Shown piece after piece: positions 7,680-13,574 of a DNA stretch of 23,550 nt; positions within the stretch are counted from its first letter, which is position 1; every line of letters starts with the position of its first letter. The notes under the pieces are model-generated. The model was given only the letters and a program-made list of their open reading frames with translations. It was not told the origin of the DNA and searched no databases. The position numbers and the translations under genes are program-made. The stretch is from a virus, in IMG/VR virus record IMGVR_UViG_3300025085_000193, positions 1 to 23,550 of that record; one strand, given 5' to 3'.

Positions 7680-8259
7680 GTCTTTTCTCCTTTTTAAAAA
7701 GTTTTTCGTAGTCGTTTTGCCGAGTTTTTACGACATCATCATAATACTCAGTTGGCCAATTTTTATAATAACCTATCTTATGTAGTTTGCAACTTGCTTC
7801 ATACAGCTGTTTGTATTTTTGCACAAGCATCATACTGTACATATACTCAGGTTCCCAATCACACTCCTCATGTGGATTTACAAGAAATTCTTGTTCTTCT
7901 ACAGTAGCAGGGTTGCTGGGATGAAACCCCATAAAATATACATCTCGTTTATTATAGGTTTTATTGTAAAAATCTATCTTATCTTGAAATTGTTCAGCAT
8001 CATATTGTTCCCAATAAGGGTCACAAAATATAATAATATCGTGTTGTTTTTTATTCCAATCCTTTAATACATTTGTAAGATGCTTCTCATATTTTGTTTT
8101 ATCAGGTCTCACCTCTATACGAAGCTTATTATCTCTTCTCCATTTTGCAGCAAAAGGACATGCTGGGAAACCTAAATGTTGATTCATTGGTTCTAAGACA
8201 TTCTTAGACCAATTGATTACATCACTTTTTATTTTTTCTGCTAGTTTTTTTCGAGACAA
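7639..8259 (-). CDS. Conserved protein of unknown function (TTG start)
   Basis: 206 residues. The N-terminal part has WSKNVLEPMNQHLGFPACPFA (W17 to A37), a pattern I recall from uncharacterised marine phage proteins. It then has KLRIEVRPD, an IIIFCDPY strand, FMGFHPSNPATVEEQEFL and a C-terminal KNWPTEYYDDVVKTRQNDYE. No known catalytic site is recognisable. The reading frame is closed by a stop three codons before TTG (8259-8257), and the first internal ATG is codon 25, inside the conserved block. TTG is therefore the likely start, though it has no clear ribosome site. It overlaps the upstream basic-protein gene by 38 bp, next to a run of seven A residues, so coupling or frameshifting could also deliver ribosomes. 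Confidence 0.65.
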   Translation of the reverse strand: MSRKKLAEKIKSDVINWSKNVLEPMNQHLGFPACPFAAKWRRDNKLRIEVRPDKTKYEKHLTNVLKDWNKKQHDIIIFCDPYWEQYDAEQFQDKIDFYNKTYNKRDVYFMGFHPSNPATVEEQEFLVNPHEECDWEPEYMYSMMLVQKYKQLYEASCKLHKIGYYKNWPTEYYDDVVKTRQNDYEKLFKKEKRHDGNEKTSHEKRR

Positions 8260-8494
8260 TTGTTTTTACATTAGTGGGTTTTCCACCTGGATTGCCAGCA
8301 GCACGTTTTCTTCGTACTGCTGACGCTTTCTGAGATGTGCTCATACCTCTAGCCTTAGCTATTGGAACACATTTTGGATATTTTCTTTTTGAACCTTTAG
8401 ACCTACCGCAGGGTTGGTATTTACCATCTTTTTTAGGTGCACCTATGTCCACCCATTTTTCTTTCACCCAAGCACGTAAACCTTTTTTTGCCAT
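8222..8494 (-). CDS. Small basic protein (DUF5872-like)
   Basis: 90 residues, strongly basic. The first half matches a pattern I recall from cyanophage and marine phage proteins: GLRAWVKEKWVDIGAPKKDG, then YQPCGRSKGSKRKYPKCVP with two cysteines. I believe this is the family labelled DUF5872. The C-terminal part (KASAVRRKRAAGNPGGKP and a Lys-rich tail) may be disordered. The ATG overlaps the stop of the 35-residue membrane peptide (TAATG). Charge and the CG/KC pair suggest DNA binding or packaging inside the capsid, but no function is established from the sequence. Confidence 0.75.
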   Translation of the reverse strand: MAKKGLRAWVKEKWVDIGAPKKDGKYQPCGRSKGSKRKYPKCVPIAKARGMSTSQKASAVRRKRAAGNPGGKPTNVKTIVSKKTSRKNKK

Positions 8495-8601
8495 TACCAG
8501 ATTTGGTTATAAATAGCCCATAGAACAACTAATACAAAAACACCAGCAATTGCCTTGCCTTTTTTGTTTAAGCCATTCCACTTATTCCATAATTTTACCA
8601 T
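8494..8601 (-). CDS. 35-residue single-pass membrane peptide
   Basis: A short ORF of 35 codons beginning MVKLWNKWNGLNKKGKA and followed by a hydrophobic stretch IAGVFVLVVLWAIYN, giving a positively charged N-terminus and one membrane span. A very strong ribosome site (AAGGAGGT) precedes the ATG by 6 nt and overlaps the stop of the 91-residue gene. Its own stop overlaps the next ATG (TAATG). These junctions make translation likely. The topology would be N-terminus inside. It could be a small holin or regulator of lysis, but nothing specific supports that. Confidence 0.72.
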   Translation of the reverse strand: MVKLWNKWNGLNKKGKAIAGVFVLVVLWAIYNQIW

Positions 8602-8612
8602 GATTTACCTCC

Positions 8613-8888
8613 TTAACTGAGTGTGGTTTCTTTCCTACGTATTACTCCACCACAAGCAGCAGCTATAATTTTACCGCCTCTGGCTTTTCTATTTGCAGAA
8701 ACTTGTTTTCTAGATTGAGATATTTCGTTTACAGATCCACCGAATGCTTTCTTCTTTGGCTTCTTTTTACCACCAGGTGTTATTTTTCCAGAACATACTC
8801 CACTAGCATACATATTAGCATATGCGCTAGGGTAGACTGAAAATTTACGCTTTGCGGCGGCTTTTCCTTTTGCGCAAAGTTTTCCCAT
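8613..8888 (-). CDS. Conserved small basic protein
   Basis: 91 residues. The N-terminal half carries GKLCAKGKAAAKRKFSVYPS, then AYANMYASGVCSGKITPGGK with two cysteines, a pattern I recall in many marine phage genomes as a short conserved protein of unknown function. The C-terminal half is basic and Gly-rich (KKKAFGGSVNEI, KARGGKIIAAACGGVI). A GGAGGT ribosome site lies 7 nt upstream of the ATG, within the codons of an overlapping mini-ORF. It is one of a group of small basic proteins between the capsid and connector genes; an internal virion protein or DNA-binding role is only an inference. Confidence 0.75.
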   Translation of the reverse strand: MGKLCAKGKAAAKRKFSVYPSAYANMYASGVCSGKITPGGKKKPKKKAFGGSVNEISQSRKQVSANRKARGGKIIAAACGGVIRRKETTLS

Positions 8889-8946
8889 TTTTTTTACCTC
8901 CAGGTTTCATGATTTGTTGTTTCATTTGTGCACGTCCTATAGCCAT
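8845..8946 (-). CDS. 33-residue basic mini-ORF overlapping the next gene
   Basis: The ORF starts with MAIGRAQMKQQIMKPGGKK and ends in an Arg/Lys-rich tail (LRKRKSRRKA). The ATG overlaps the TAA of the 74-residue gene (TAATG), the junction type used by established genes here. Its last 44 bases overlap the 91-residue gene in a different frame, and its PGG codons are the GGAGGT ribosome site of that gene. The strongly basic tail could be a by-product of the overlapping frame. It may act mainly as a coupling leader. Real translation is plausible but unproven. Confidence 0.5.
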   Translation of the reverse strand: MAIGRAQMKQQIMKPGGKKNGKTLRKRKSRRKA

Positions 8947-9170
8947 TAAAACTCACTATAGTTTTTAATTAGAAATTCTTCCATCCAAGCCATCTTTTCA
9001 TCAATTGCTTGAATTTGTACTTTTATAACGGCAAGATCCTGTTGCATTTCTGCAACACTATCTGCTTTAACTTCTACCGCATTTAAACGTTCTGACCACA
9101 TACCCCATGTCATGGCTAAAGTGCCAAATAGCACTAGATAGGGTAATACTGTTCTAATTTCTAGTTTCAT
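8946..9170 (-). CDS. Small membrane-anchored coiled-coil protein
   Basis: 74 residues. It has one N-terminal membrane segment (~residues 7-25: VLPYLVLFGTLAMTWGMW) preceded by basic residues. A helical heptad-like part follows (~residues 30-70: AVEVKADSVAEMQQDLAVIKVQIQAIDEKMAWMEEF). The ATG overlaps the stop of the preceding 153-residue gene (ATGA), which has the same architecture. Predicted topology is N-terminus in the cytoplasm and coiled coil in the periplasm, like an inner-membrane spanin, but no partner lipobox is visible. Role in lysis or envelope passage is an inference. Confidence 0.7.
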   Translation of the reverse strand: MKLEIRTVLPYLVLFGTLAMTWGMWSERLNAVEVKADSVAEMQQDLAVIKVQIQAIDEKMAWMEEFLIKNYSEF

Positions 9171-9628
9171 TTTGTTTTAGCACTCATGTTACTTAAAGGG
9201 TTATTTAAAGCCTTATTGATTTGTAAGTCAAGGTTTTCTTCTATGAGTTTTAACTCATCAAATATCTCTCTTGTATCAGCTTTTTGTCTGTCCTCAATGT
9301 CATTTACAATTTCGGTGATGTGACGGATGTCATTACTAGCGTTACGTAAATCCAGCTTCATATCTCCTTTAAGGTCACGTGCTACAGAAGCTACTAGGTT
9401 AATTTCATCTAATATCATATCTAATTCTGATTTTAAAACTGCTATTTCTTCATCATATTTAGATAAATCAGGAGCTGTGTATTCTTCTATCTTGGCTTTC
9501 ATATCAAGATAATCATCATAAAACTTATATACTGTCCAACCACCACCGATGATTGCACCTAATAGCGATAAGATAATAAAGAATTTTCCTCCAGAAAACT
9601 TAATTCCCTGATACTCAATACTGGCCAT
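9167..9628 (-). CDS. Membrane-anchored coiled-coil protein
   Basis: 153 residues. A single membrane span is seen near residues 14-36 (GGKFFIILSLLGAIIGGGW). It is followed by a long acidic coiled coil (~40-145; DEEIAVLKSELDMILDEINL, DIRHITEIVNDIEDRQ, IFDELKLIEENLDLQI). The start overlaps the end of the signal-peptide protein by 14 bp, and its stop overlaps the next gene, also membrane plus coiled coil. Architecture and pairing recall inner-membrane spanins or envelope-spanning anchors. Without sequence identity to a known spanin the call stays structural. The two proteins may form a hetero-coiled-coil. Confidence 0.72.
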   Translation of the reverse strand: MASIEYQGIKFSGGKFFIILSLLGAIIGGGWTVYKFYDDYLDMKAKIEEYTAPDLSKYDEEIAVLKSELDMILDEINLVASVARDLKGDMKLDLRNASNDIRHITEIVNDIEDRQKADTREIFDELKLIEENLDLQINKALNNPLSNMSAKTK

Positions 9629-11048
9629 TTATCATCTCCGTAATTGTATTTTCTTGTGCCATGTTAAACAAAATACCATACTGATCTTCTATTGTCTTGT
9701 TTAAATATTCAGTAACGTTTGTATCTTGTATATATGCTTGACTATCAAAAAAGGTTTTTGTATTGCCAAGTATCTGCATCACAATTAATGTTTTCATTTG
9801 AGCAGCATCATCATATTTAGCTTTATCATCTATTTTTTTAACGATTTTAGTAGCAGCTTTCTCTTTTTTTGTTACTTTAGGTTTAGATGATTTCTCTTCT
9901 TTTGGCTTTTCTTCTGGATCTTTTTCTTTTTCTTTTGGTTGCAGTTCTTTTTGTTCTGATTCCTGTGGTTCTTCTTGAGATTCTTCGATAGTCTCTTCTT
10001 CAGGTTCAGGTTCTACAACTACAATTTCTTCCATTTCCATTTCGATTTCCATCTCTACCTCTGTTTCAACCTCGACAATTTCAGGCTCAGGATCAGGTAA
10101 ATTAATTTCAATTTCAGCTATTTCTAATTCAACACTTGCAAGTGTTACATCTTCTACTTCAGGTTCTACAGGAGTGAAGGATATCTCTCCTTCTTCCATA
10201 CTAATATCATTATATTCAAACACTTCTTCAACAAAGTCTAATTCAACAGGATTAAAGATTTCTAAATAATATATTTCTTCTAAAGTTGTAATGTGTTGAG
10301 TAATAATAGTATTAATTACATTATAAAAAACATTAATGCTAACATCATCAAACATTGGACCAATGGCCATGTTGATATCTCTTCCACCAACCTCAACAAT
10401 TATTTTATCTAATACGCCACTGAAATTGAAAGAACCGTTATAAGATTGGTAGCCTGTTGATACTCCAGATTCAGACAAGACGTCAGTGCCTGAAAAGACT
10501 GAAGTAGTTCCATTAAATCCTGAAACGTGCATGTATATTCTATCTTGAGCATCTTGTTTATCTACTTCAATTGAGTATTTGACTTCTCCACCGTTATCTA
10601 TTTGTAAATCTGATATGTCAATGGTGTTGAAAAATGTTGTACCCATACCATCAACACCCATATTAGATGTTGAATTACCACCGCCTGTTATCTGTGCACA
10701 TTTATCTGAACCTAACTGTCCGCAACTATTACCACTTGGTATACTTGCAGGACCTTGACCTCCCCAATCATAATCCATATCACCTTCTTTGTTTGTAGTG
10801 ACATAATCATTACTACCATCAAGAATATCTCCTGAGTCTTCATTAGTGACGGTGGTGGTAGTAGTAGTTACTGTTGTAGTAGTAGTTGTAATTATTTCTG
10901 TGCCTTTGTCTTCTTCAGTAATGTCAATTTGTGTATCTTCTGTAATAGTTACTCCAGGAATACAAAGACCTTCTACATCAGGAAGACAATCAGCTTTAGA
11001 ATAAGAGCAATAAAGAAAGAGCCATAAGACCAAAATTCTTAATATCAT
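9615..11048 (-). CDS. Exported phage protein with charged TonB-like linker
   Basis: 477 residues. The signal peptide (residues 1-19, ILRILVLWLFLYCS then SKA) predicts export. A Thr-rich stretch follows (~50-70), then a Gly/Asn-rich beta domain (~90-245). Next comes an acidic Val/Pro/Glu region (~265-350; VEPEPEEETIEESQEEPQES), a Lys/Glu/Pro region (~355-405; KEKEKDPEEKPKEEKSSKPK) and a C-terminal helical part (~410-477). The acidic-then-basic Pro-rich rod resembles the periplasm-spanning linker of TonB, though no TonB C-terminal domain is recognisable. The start has an AAGGAG ribosome site, and the first 53 bp overlap the preceding exported-protein gene. Unknown function; probably acts in the host envelope. 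Confidence 0.72.
   Translation of the reverse strand: MILRILVLWLFLYCSYSKADCLPDVEGLCIPGVTITEDTQIDITEEDKGTEIITTTTTTVTTTTTTVTNEDSGDILDGSNDYVTTNKEGDMDYDWGGQGPASIPSGNSCGQLGSDKCAQITGGGNSTSNMGVDGMGTTFFNTIDISDLQIDNGGEVKYSIEVDKQDAQDRIYMHVSGFNGTTSVFSGTDVLSESGVSTGYQSYNGSFNFSGVLDKIIVEVGGRDINMAIGPMFDDVSINVFYNVINTIITQHITTLEEIYYLEIFNPVELDFVEEVFEYNDISMEEGEISFTPVEPEVEDVTLASVELEIAEIEINLPDPEPEIVEVETEVEMEIEMEMEEIVVVEPEPEEETIEESQEEPQESEQKELQPKEKEKDPEEKPKEEKSSKPKVTKKEKAATKIVKKIDDKAKYDDAAQMKTLIVMQILGNTKTFFDSQAYIQDTNVTEYLNKTIEDQYGILFNMAQENTITEMINGQY
10846..10890 (-). repeat. Threonine-codon trinucleotide tract
   Basis: A low-complexity block seen on the plus strand as GGTGGTGGTAGTAGTAGT and GTAGTAGTAGT, encoding two runs of six threonines separated by one Val and flanked by Thr/Val in the 477-residue exported protein. 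It could vary in length by slippage. Confidence 0.75.
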
Positions 11049-11532
11049 TAAAATCTCCTTCTGGTTTTTCTTCTACGCTAGCTTGTAGATATTCAGGTTT
11101 ATATCTACTGCCATCTGGAATTTGATTAGGATTTTCTTCCCAATATGCTGCAGCTTCAGCACCAATTAAACCTTTTACAGGACACGGAGTCCCCGCATCC
11201 ATCATGCTTGTCCAGACACGAGGGTCTTGACAAAGTAGAGCAACAGCCGACACTTTCATTCCAAAAGCGTACTGACTGCGAGATAGCTTGAGAAGCTGAC
11301 ATAGTTCGTCATCTACCAAAACGCCTGTAGCTAAACCTAAAACATTATTTTGTATACTTCCGCCAACGCCCACTTTACATATATCTGAATTAGAGTTTGG
11401 AATTACAGGTGCATTTGCTGTTGGAGGTGTATTATTAACCACAGTGCTCGACACGGTATTCGTCTCAGCTTTTATATCAGTTATTGTAGCTACTAATGTG
11501 AAGAAAAAGAGAAGTGTTAGAAGTAGTTTCAC
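10996..11532 (-). CDS. Exported conserved phage protein (GTG start)
   Basis: 178 residues. The start is GTG (11532-11530) with a GGAG ribosome site about 7 nt upstream. It has an N-terminal signal peptide (KLLLTLLFFFTLVATITDIKA). The mature part carries five cysteines (DICKVGVGG, DDELCQLLKLS, ALLCQDPRVW, GTPCPVKGLIG among its motifs), a pattern I recall from marine myovirus and podovirus proteins of unknown function. The C-terminal FGLMALSLLLLF may be a membrane tail. Its last 53 bp overlap the next gene's signal peptide. The Cys pairs suggest disulfide bonds in the periplasm. Probably an envelope-acting protein, function unknown. Confidence 0.75.
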   Translation of the reverse strand: MKLLLTLLFFFTLVATITDIKAETNTVSSTVVNNTPPTANAPVIPNSNSDICKVGVGGSIQNNVLGLATGVLVDDELCQLLKLSRSQYAFGMKVSAVALLCQDPRVWTSMMDAGTPCPVKGLIGAEAAAYWEENPNQIPDGSRYKPEYLQASVEEKPEGDFNDIKNFGLMALSLLLLF

Positions 11533-11808
11533 CTAGCATCTCCATCTTTTTCTTGCTTGTCGTAATCTTGAATTCGGATCTTTAGCTGCTTTGGGAAATT
11601 GTTTCATTTGACCAGCAGATCTAGCACAGTAAGATTTTCTACGTTTTGCAGCTTTACTACCTTTCTTTACTTTACCTGTAACAGCAGTTTTTAATTTAGA
11701 ACCAGGATTATCTGCCCTGTATTTCTTTACTCCTGCTTTAGTCATTCCCGCCCCAGATTTAGTGGAGCGGAAATATTTTTTAGTTTTTGGTGGTTGCTTA
11801 TCAGCCAT
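11533..11808 (-). CDS. Conserved small basic protein (DUF6321-like)
   Basis: 91 residues, highly basic. The core (GAGMTKAGVKKYRADNPGSK, then LKTAVTGKVKKGSKAAKRRK) and the end (YCARSAGQMKQFPKAAKDPN, SRLRQARKRWRC) match a short protein I recall from cyanophages and marine phages. I believe it is labelled DUF6321; the label is from memory. A ribosome site (AAGGTAG) sits between the stop of the previous gene and this ATG. High Lys/Arg content and position next to capsid genes suggest binding to packaged DNA, as an inference. Confidence 0.75.
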   Translation of the reverse strand: MADKQPPKTKKYFRSTKSGAGMTKAGVKKYRADNPGSKLKTAVTGKVKKGSKAAKRRKSYCARSAGQMKQFPKAAKDPNSRLRQARKRWRC

Positions 11809-11816
11809 ATTCTACC

Positions 11817-12089
11817 TTAGCAATAGAAGAACGTCACCGCATCGATATTTGTTAAAACAGAAACATTAATGTCACTGACACGAATACCATTAGACGGGAT
11901 ATTTACTGAGTGCGTAGTAGATGCGTTGAAATCAAGATCAACAACAGTAGAACCACCATTACCATCGGTAACGGTGAGTCGAGGCGTGCCTGCCGCTGTT
12001 TTCAACTGTATCTGGCGGATACGTGCAGGACCAACACCGACAGAGCCGGTAGCAGTAATGCGTTTTGATTTTACGTCAGAATCAGCCAT
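11817..12089 (-). CDS. Small conserved beta-rich protein, possible virion component
   Basis: 90 residues. The sequence alternates beta strands and turns: KSKRITATGSVGVGPARIRQ, then IQLKTAAGTPRLTVTDGNGG, VDLDFNASTTHSVNIPSNGI and VSVLTNIDAVTFFYC. I recall similar short proteins in marine phage genomes near the capsid genes, without a firm role. A ribosome site (AAGGAGAT) precedes the ATG by about 7 nt. The single jelly-roll-like size and location just after the capsid terminator suggest a decoration or minor virion protein; no catalytic features are visible. Confidence 0.65.
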   Translation of the reverse strand: MADSDVKSKRITATGSVGVGPARIRQIQLKTAAGTPRLTVTDGNGGSTVVDLDFNASTTHSVNIPSNGIRVSDINVSVLTNIDAVTFFYC

Positions 12090-12100
12090 TATTTATCTCC

Positions 12101-12505
12101 TTACGCTATTGTTGCACCTTGAACTGAAGTTGCGACCCAACCAATAGTGCTATTCCAAACTAAAGTAGCTGATTCAGCTACTGCATCGAACGTAATTGTA
12201 GTTCCATTTGCAAAAGTAGTTGGAGTTAAAGTCCCATCTCCACCATCAACAATCATGTTAATAATTTTAATTTGACCTGAAGTTGTACCATCAGCTAAAG
12301 TTAATGCATCAGCTCCAGTAGTAGTTAATTCAGTTACTAAGTTAGTTAGATCAACTGCACCAGCACCTGATAAAGTTTGAACACCACCTGTAATACTTTT
12401 GCCGTATGTAGCATTAGTTGTGATTGCTCCTGTAGTTGCGTTTTTTGTTACAAAATCGAAACCGTTTTCGGATCTGACTGGACCTGAAAATGTTGTATTT
12501 GCCAT
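12101..12505 (-). CDS. Conserved small structural protein
   Basis: 134 residues. It starts MANTTFSGPVRSENGFDFVT, an opening I recall in several marine phage proteins. It then has a Thr/Gly-rich beta segment (TGGVQTLSGAGAVDLTNLV, ADGTTSGQIKIINMIVDGG) and ends with a WNSTIGWVA strand. It is the first gene after the capsid terminator and has a very strong ribosome site (AGGAGGT, 12512-12518), with a stem-loop just upstream of it. Expression independent of the capsid operon is therefore possible. Likely a virion or fibre-base protein, inferred from composition and context. Confidence 0.7.
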   Translation of the reverse strand: MANTTFSGPVRSENGFDFVTKNATTGAITTNATYGKSITGGVQTLSGAGAVDLTNLVTELTTTGADALTLADGTTSGQIKIINMIVDGGDGTLTPTTFANGTTITFDAVAESATLVWNSTIGWVATSVQGATIA

Positions 12506-12522
12506 TATAAACCTCCTAGGTT

Positions 12523-12550
12523 GTATAGACCGATCACATGGTCTCTATAC
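12523..12550 (-). promoter_or_regulatory. Stem-loop upstream of strong RBS
   Basis: The arms GTATAG-ACC and GGT-CTATAC pair over 9 bp with a 2-nt bulge and an 8-nt loop, directly before the AGGAGGT of the 134-residue gene. It lies in the 149-bp gap that follows the capsid terminator. It could be an mRNA processing site, a stabiliser of the downstream transcript or part of an operator. No sigma70-type promoter is convincing in the gap; a CATAAT near 12579-12584 is a weak -10 candidate without a good -35. Confidence 0.45.
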
Positions 12551-12605
12551 CGTCTGACTAGCTCAGTCCATGTAATCTATTATGCTAGTTCTTAATTAGT
12601 ACCAT

Positions 12606-12631
12606 AAAAAAAGGGGGCGTGAAAGCCCCCT
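12606..12631 (-). terminator. Rho-independent terminator after major capsid gene
   Basis: On the minus strand AGGGGGC and GCCCCCT pair over 7 bp around a 6-nt loop (TTTCAC), followed at once by seven T residues. It begins 24 bp after the capsid stop codon and is the clearest terminator in the window. It separates the head operon from the downstream accessory and tail genes. Confidence 0.92.
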
Positions 12632-12654
12632 CATAAGTTTATTTATTGTGCGGA

Positions 12655-13563
12655 CTATGCAGCACCTGGAGAACCAAATACACATCTAGGATCTGAGAAA
12701 CCGAATGAGTATCTCTCTCTAGCTTTGTATCTTACGTTACCAGTATCAAAGTCACCTTCCATAGATGTTCTAATTGGGGATCTTTGGAATAACTTAAATC
12801 CATTAGGAATGTCAGTCTTGATAAAGAATGCATCTGGATCTGTTAAGTAGTGGTTTACAACATAACCTTCAGGAATCATGCCCATATTTCTTGTGGCATT
12901 GATATCATTATCTGCTGTTCCAACTCTTAACTGTGACTGTGTAAGTCTTTCAGCTACGAATTGTAACTCAGAAGGAATGATAAGCTTTCTTCCCTGTGTT
13001 GAAATTAATAAACCTCTTTCGTCAACAAATGCAGCGATGTCTATTAAAGACTGCTCCAATGAAGTTTCGTTTAGGTCAGCAGCAGTTCCTAATTCGTTTG
13101 CGAATGTTCCTGCTACAATTGGGTGTACTGCAGAGCAAAGTTCAACGCCGTCACCACCAGCAAAGTTACCATCAAACGCATTGTTTAATACGTTTGCAGC
13201 TTTAACCTGCTTAGTGTTTGCCATGGAACGTGCAAGTGCTTTTGTGTATCTTGCTGAGATTCTGTCATAAAGATTATCTTCAACAGCTTCTTCAGTGATT
13301 GCAAAACCAAGTGCAATTGTTTCATGTGTGTAACGTGCTGTGAAAGTTTCTGTCGCATTGTCATAAACAATTGACCCACCTTCACTCTTTGTTCTCGCAT
13401 TACCAAAACCTGATAACATTACTTCTTCTTCGAATGCTCTGTCGGAAGATTCTGTATCAAATATTTGTGAATGCTCTGCATCGTAACGTCCGTACTCCAG
13501 GCCAAATAGTGCGTTTAGACCGGGCTCTAACTCTTTAACGAGTTGACTTCTAGATATAGCCAT
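12655..13563 (-). CDS. Major capsid protein
   Basis: 302 residues, within the normal range for an HK97-fold capsid protein. The N-terminus starts AISRSQLVKELEPGLNALFG. A beta/E-loop-like region follows (GGSIVYDNATETFTARYTHE), then the long spine helix region (EEAVEDNLYDRISARYTKAL, ARSMANTKQVKAANVLNNAF). C-terminal P- and A-domain features include GRKLIIPSELQFVAERL and the end region RYSFGFSDPRCVFG. The pattern matches capsid proteins I recall from marine phages and Mu gpT-like relatives. A strong AGGAGGT lies before the ATG, and a strong terminator follows the stop. Upstream are the decoration-like, scaffold-like and GroES genes, completing the assembly module. Confidence 0.88.
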   Translation of the reverse strand: MAISRSQLVKELEPGLNALFGLEYGRYDAEHSQIFDTESSDRAFEEEVMLSGFGNARTKSEGGSIVYDNATETFTARYTHETIALGFAITEEAVEDNLYDRISARYTKALARSMANTKQVKAANVLNNAFDGNFAGGDGVELCSAVHPIVAGTFANELGTAADLNETSLEQSLIDIAAFVDERGLLISTQGRKLIIPSELQFVAERLTQSQLRVGTADNDINATRNMGMIPEGYVVNHYLTDPDAFFIKTDIPNGFKLFQRSPIRTSMEGDFDTGNVRYKARERYSFGFSDPRCVFGSPGAA

Positions 13564-13574
13564 AGTTTAACCTC

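Noticed and set aside
12550-12575. TAGCTCAGT word like a tRNA D-arm in the intergenic gap
   Set aside because: No T-arm consensus, acceptor pairing or anticodon stem follows on either strand; coincidental similarity.
12606-12631. GC hairpin as a possible att or recombination core
   Set aside because: The T-tract and location just after the capsid stop fit a terminator; no integrase or flanking direct repeat is present.
12878-13270. 130-codon plus-strand open frame
   Set aside because: It lies wholly opposite the major capsid gene, has no ribosome site and no recognisable domain; a shadow of codon usage.
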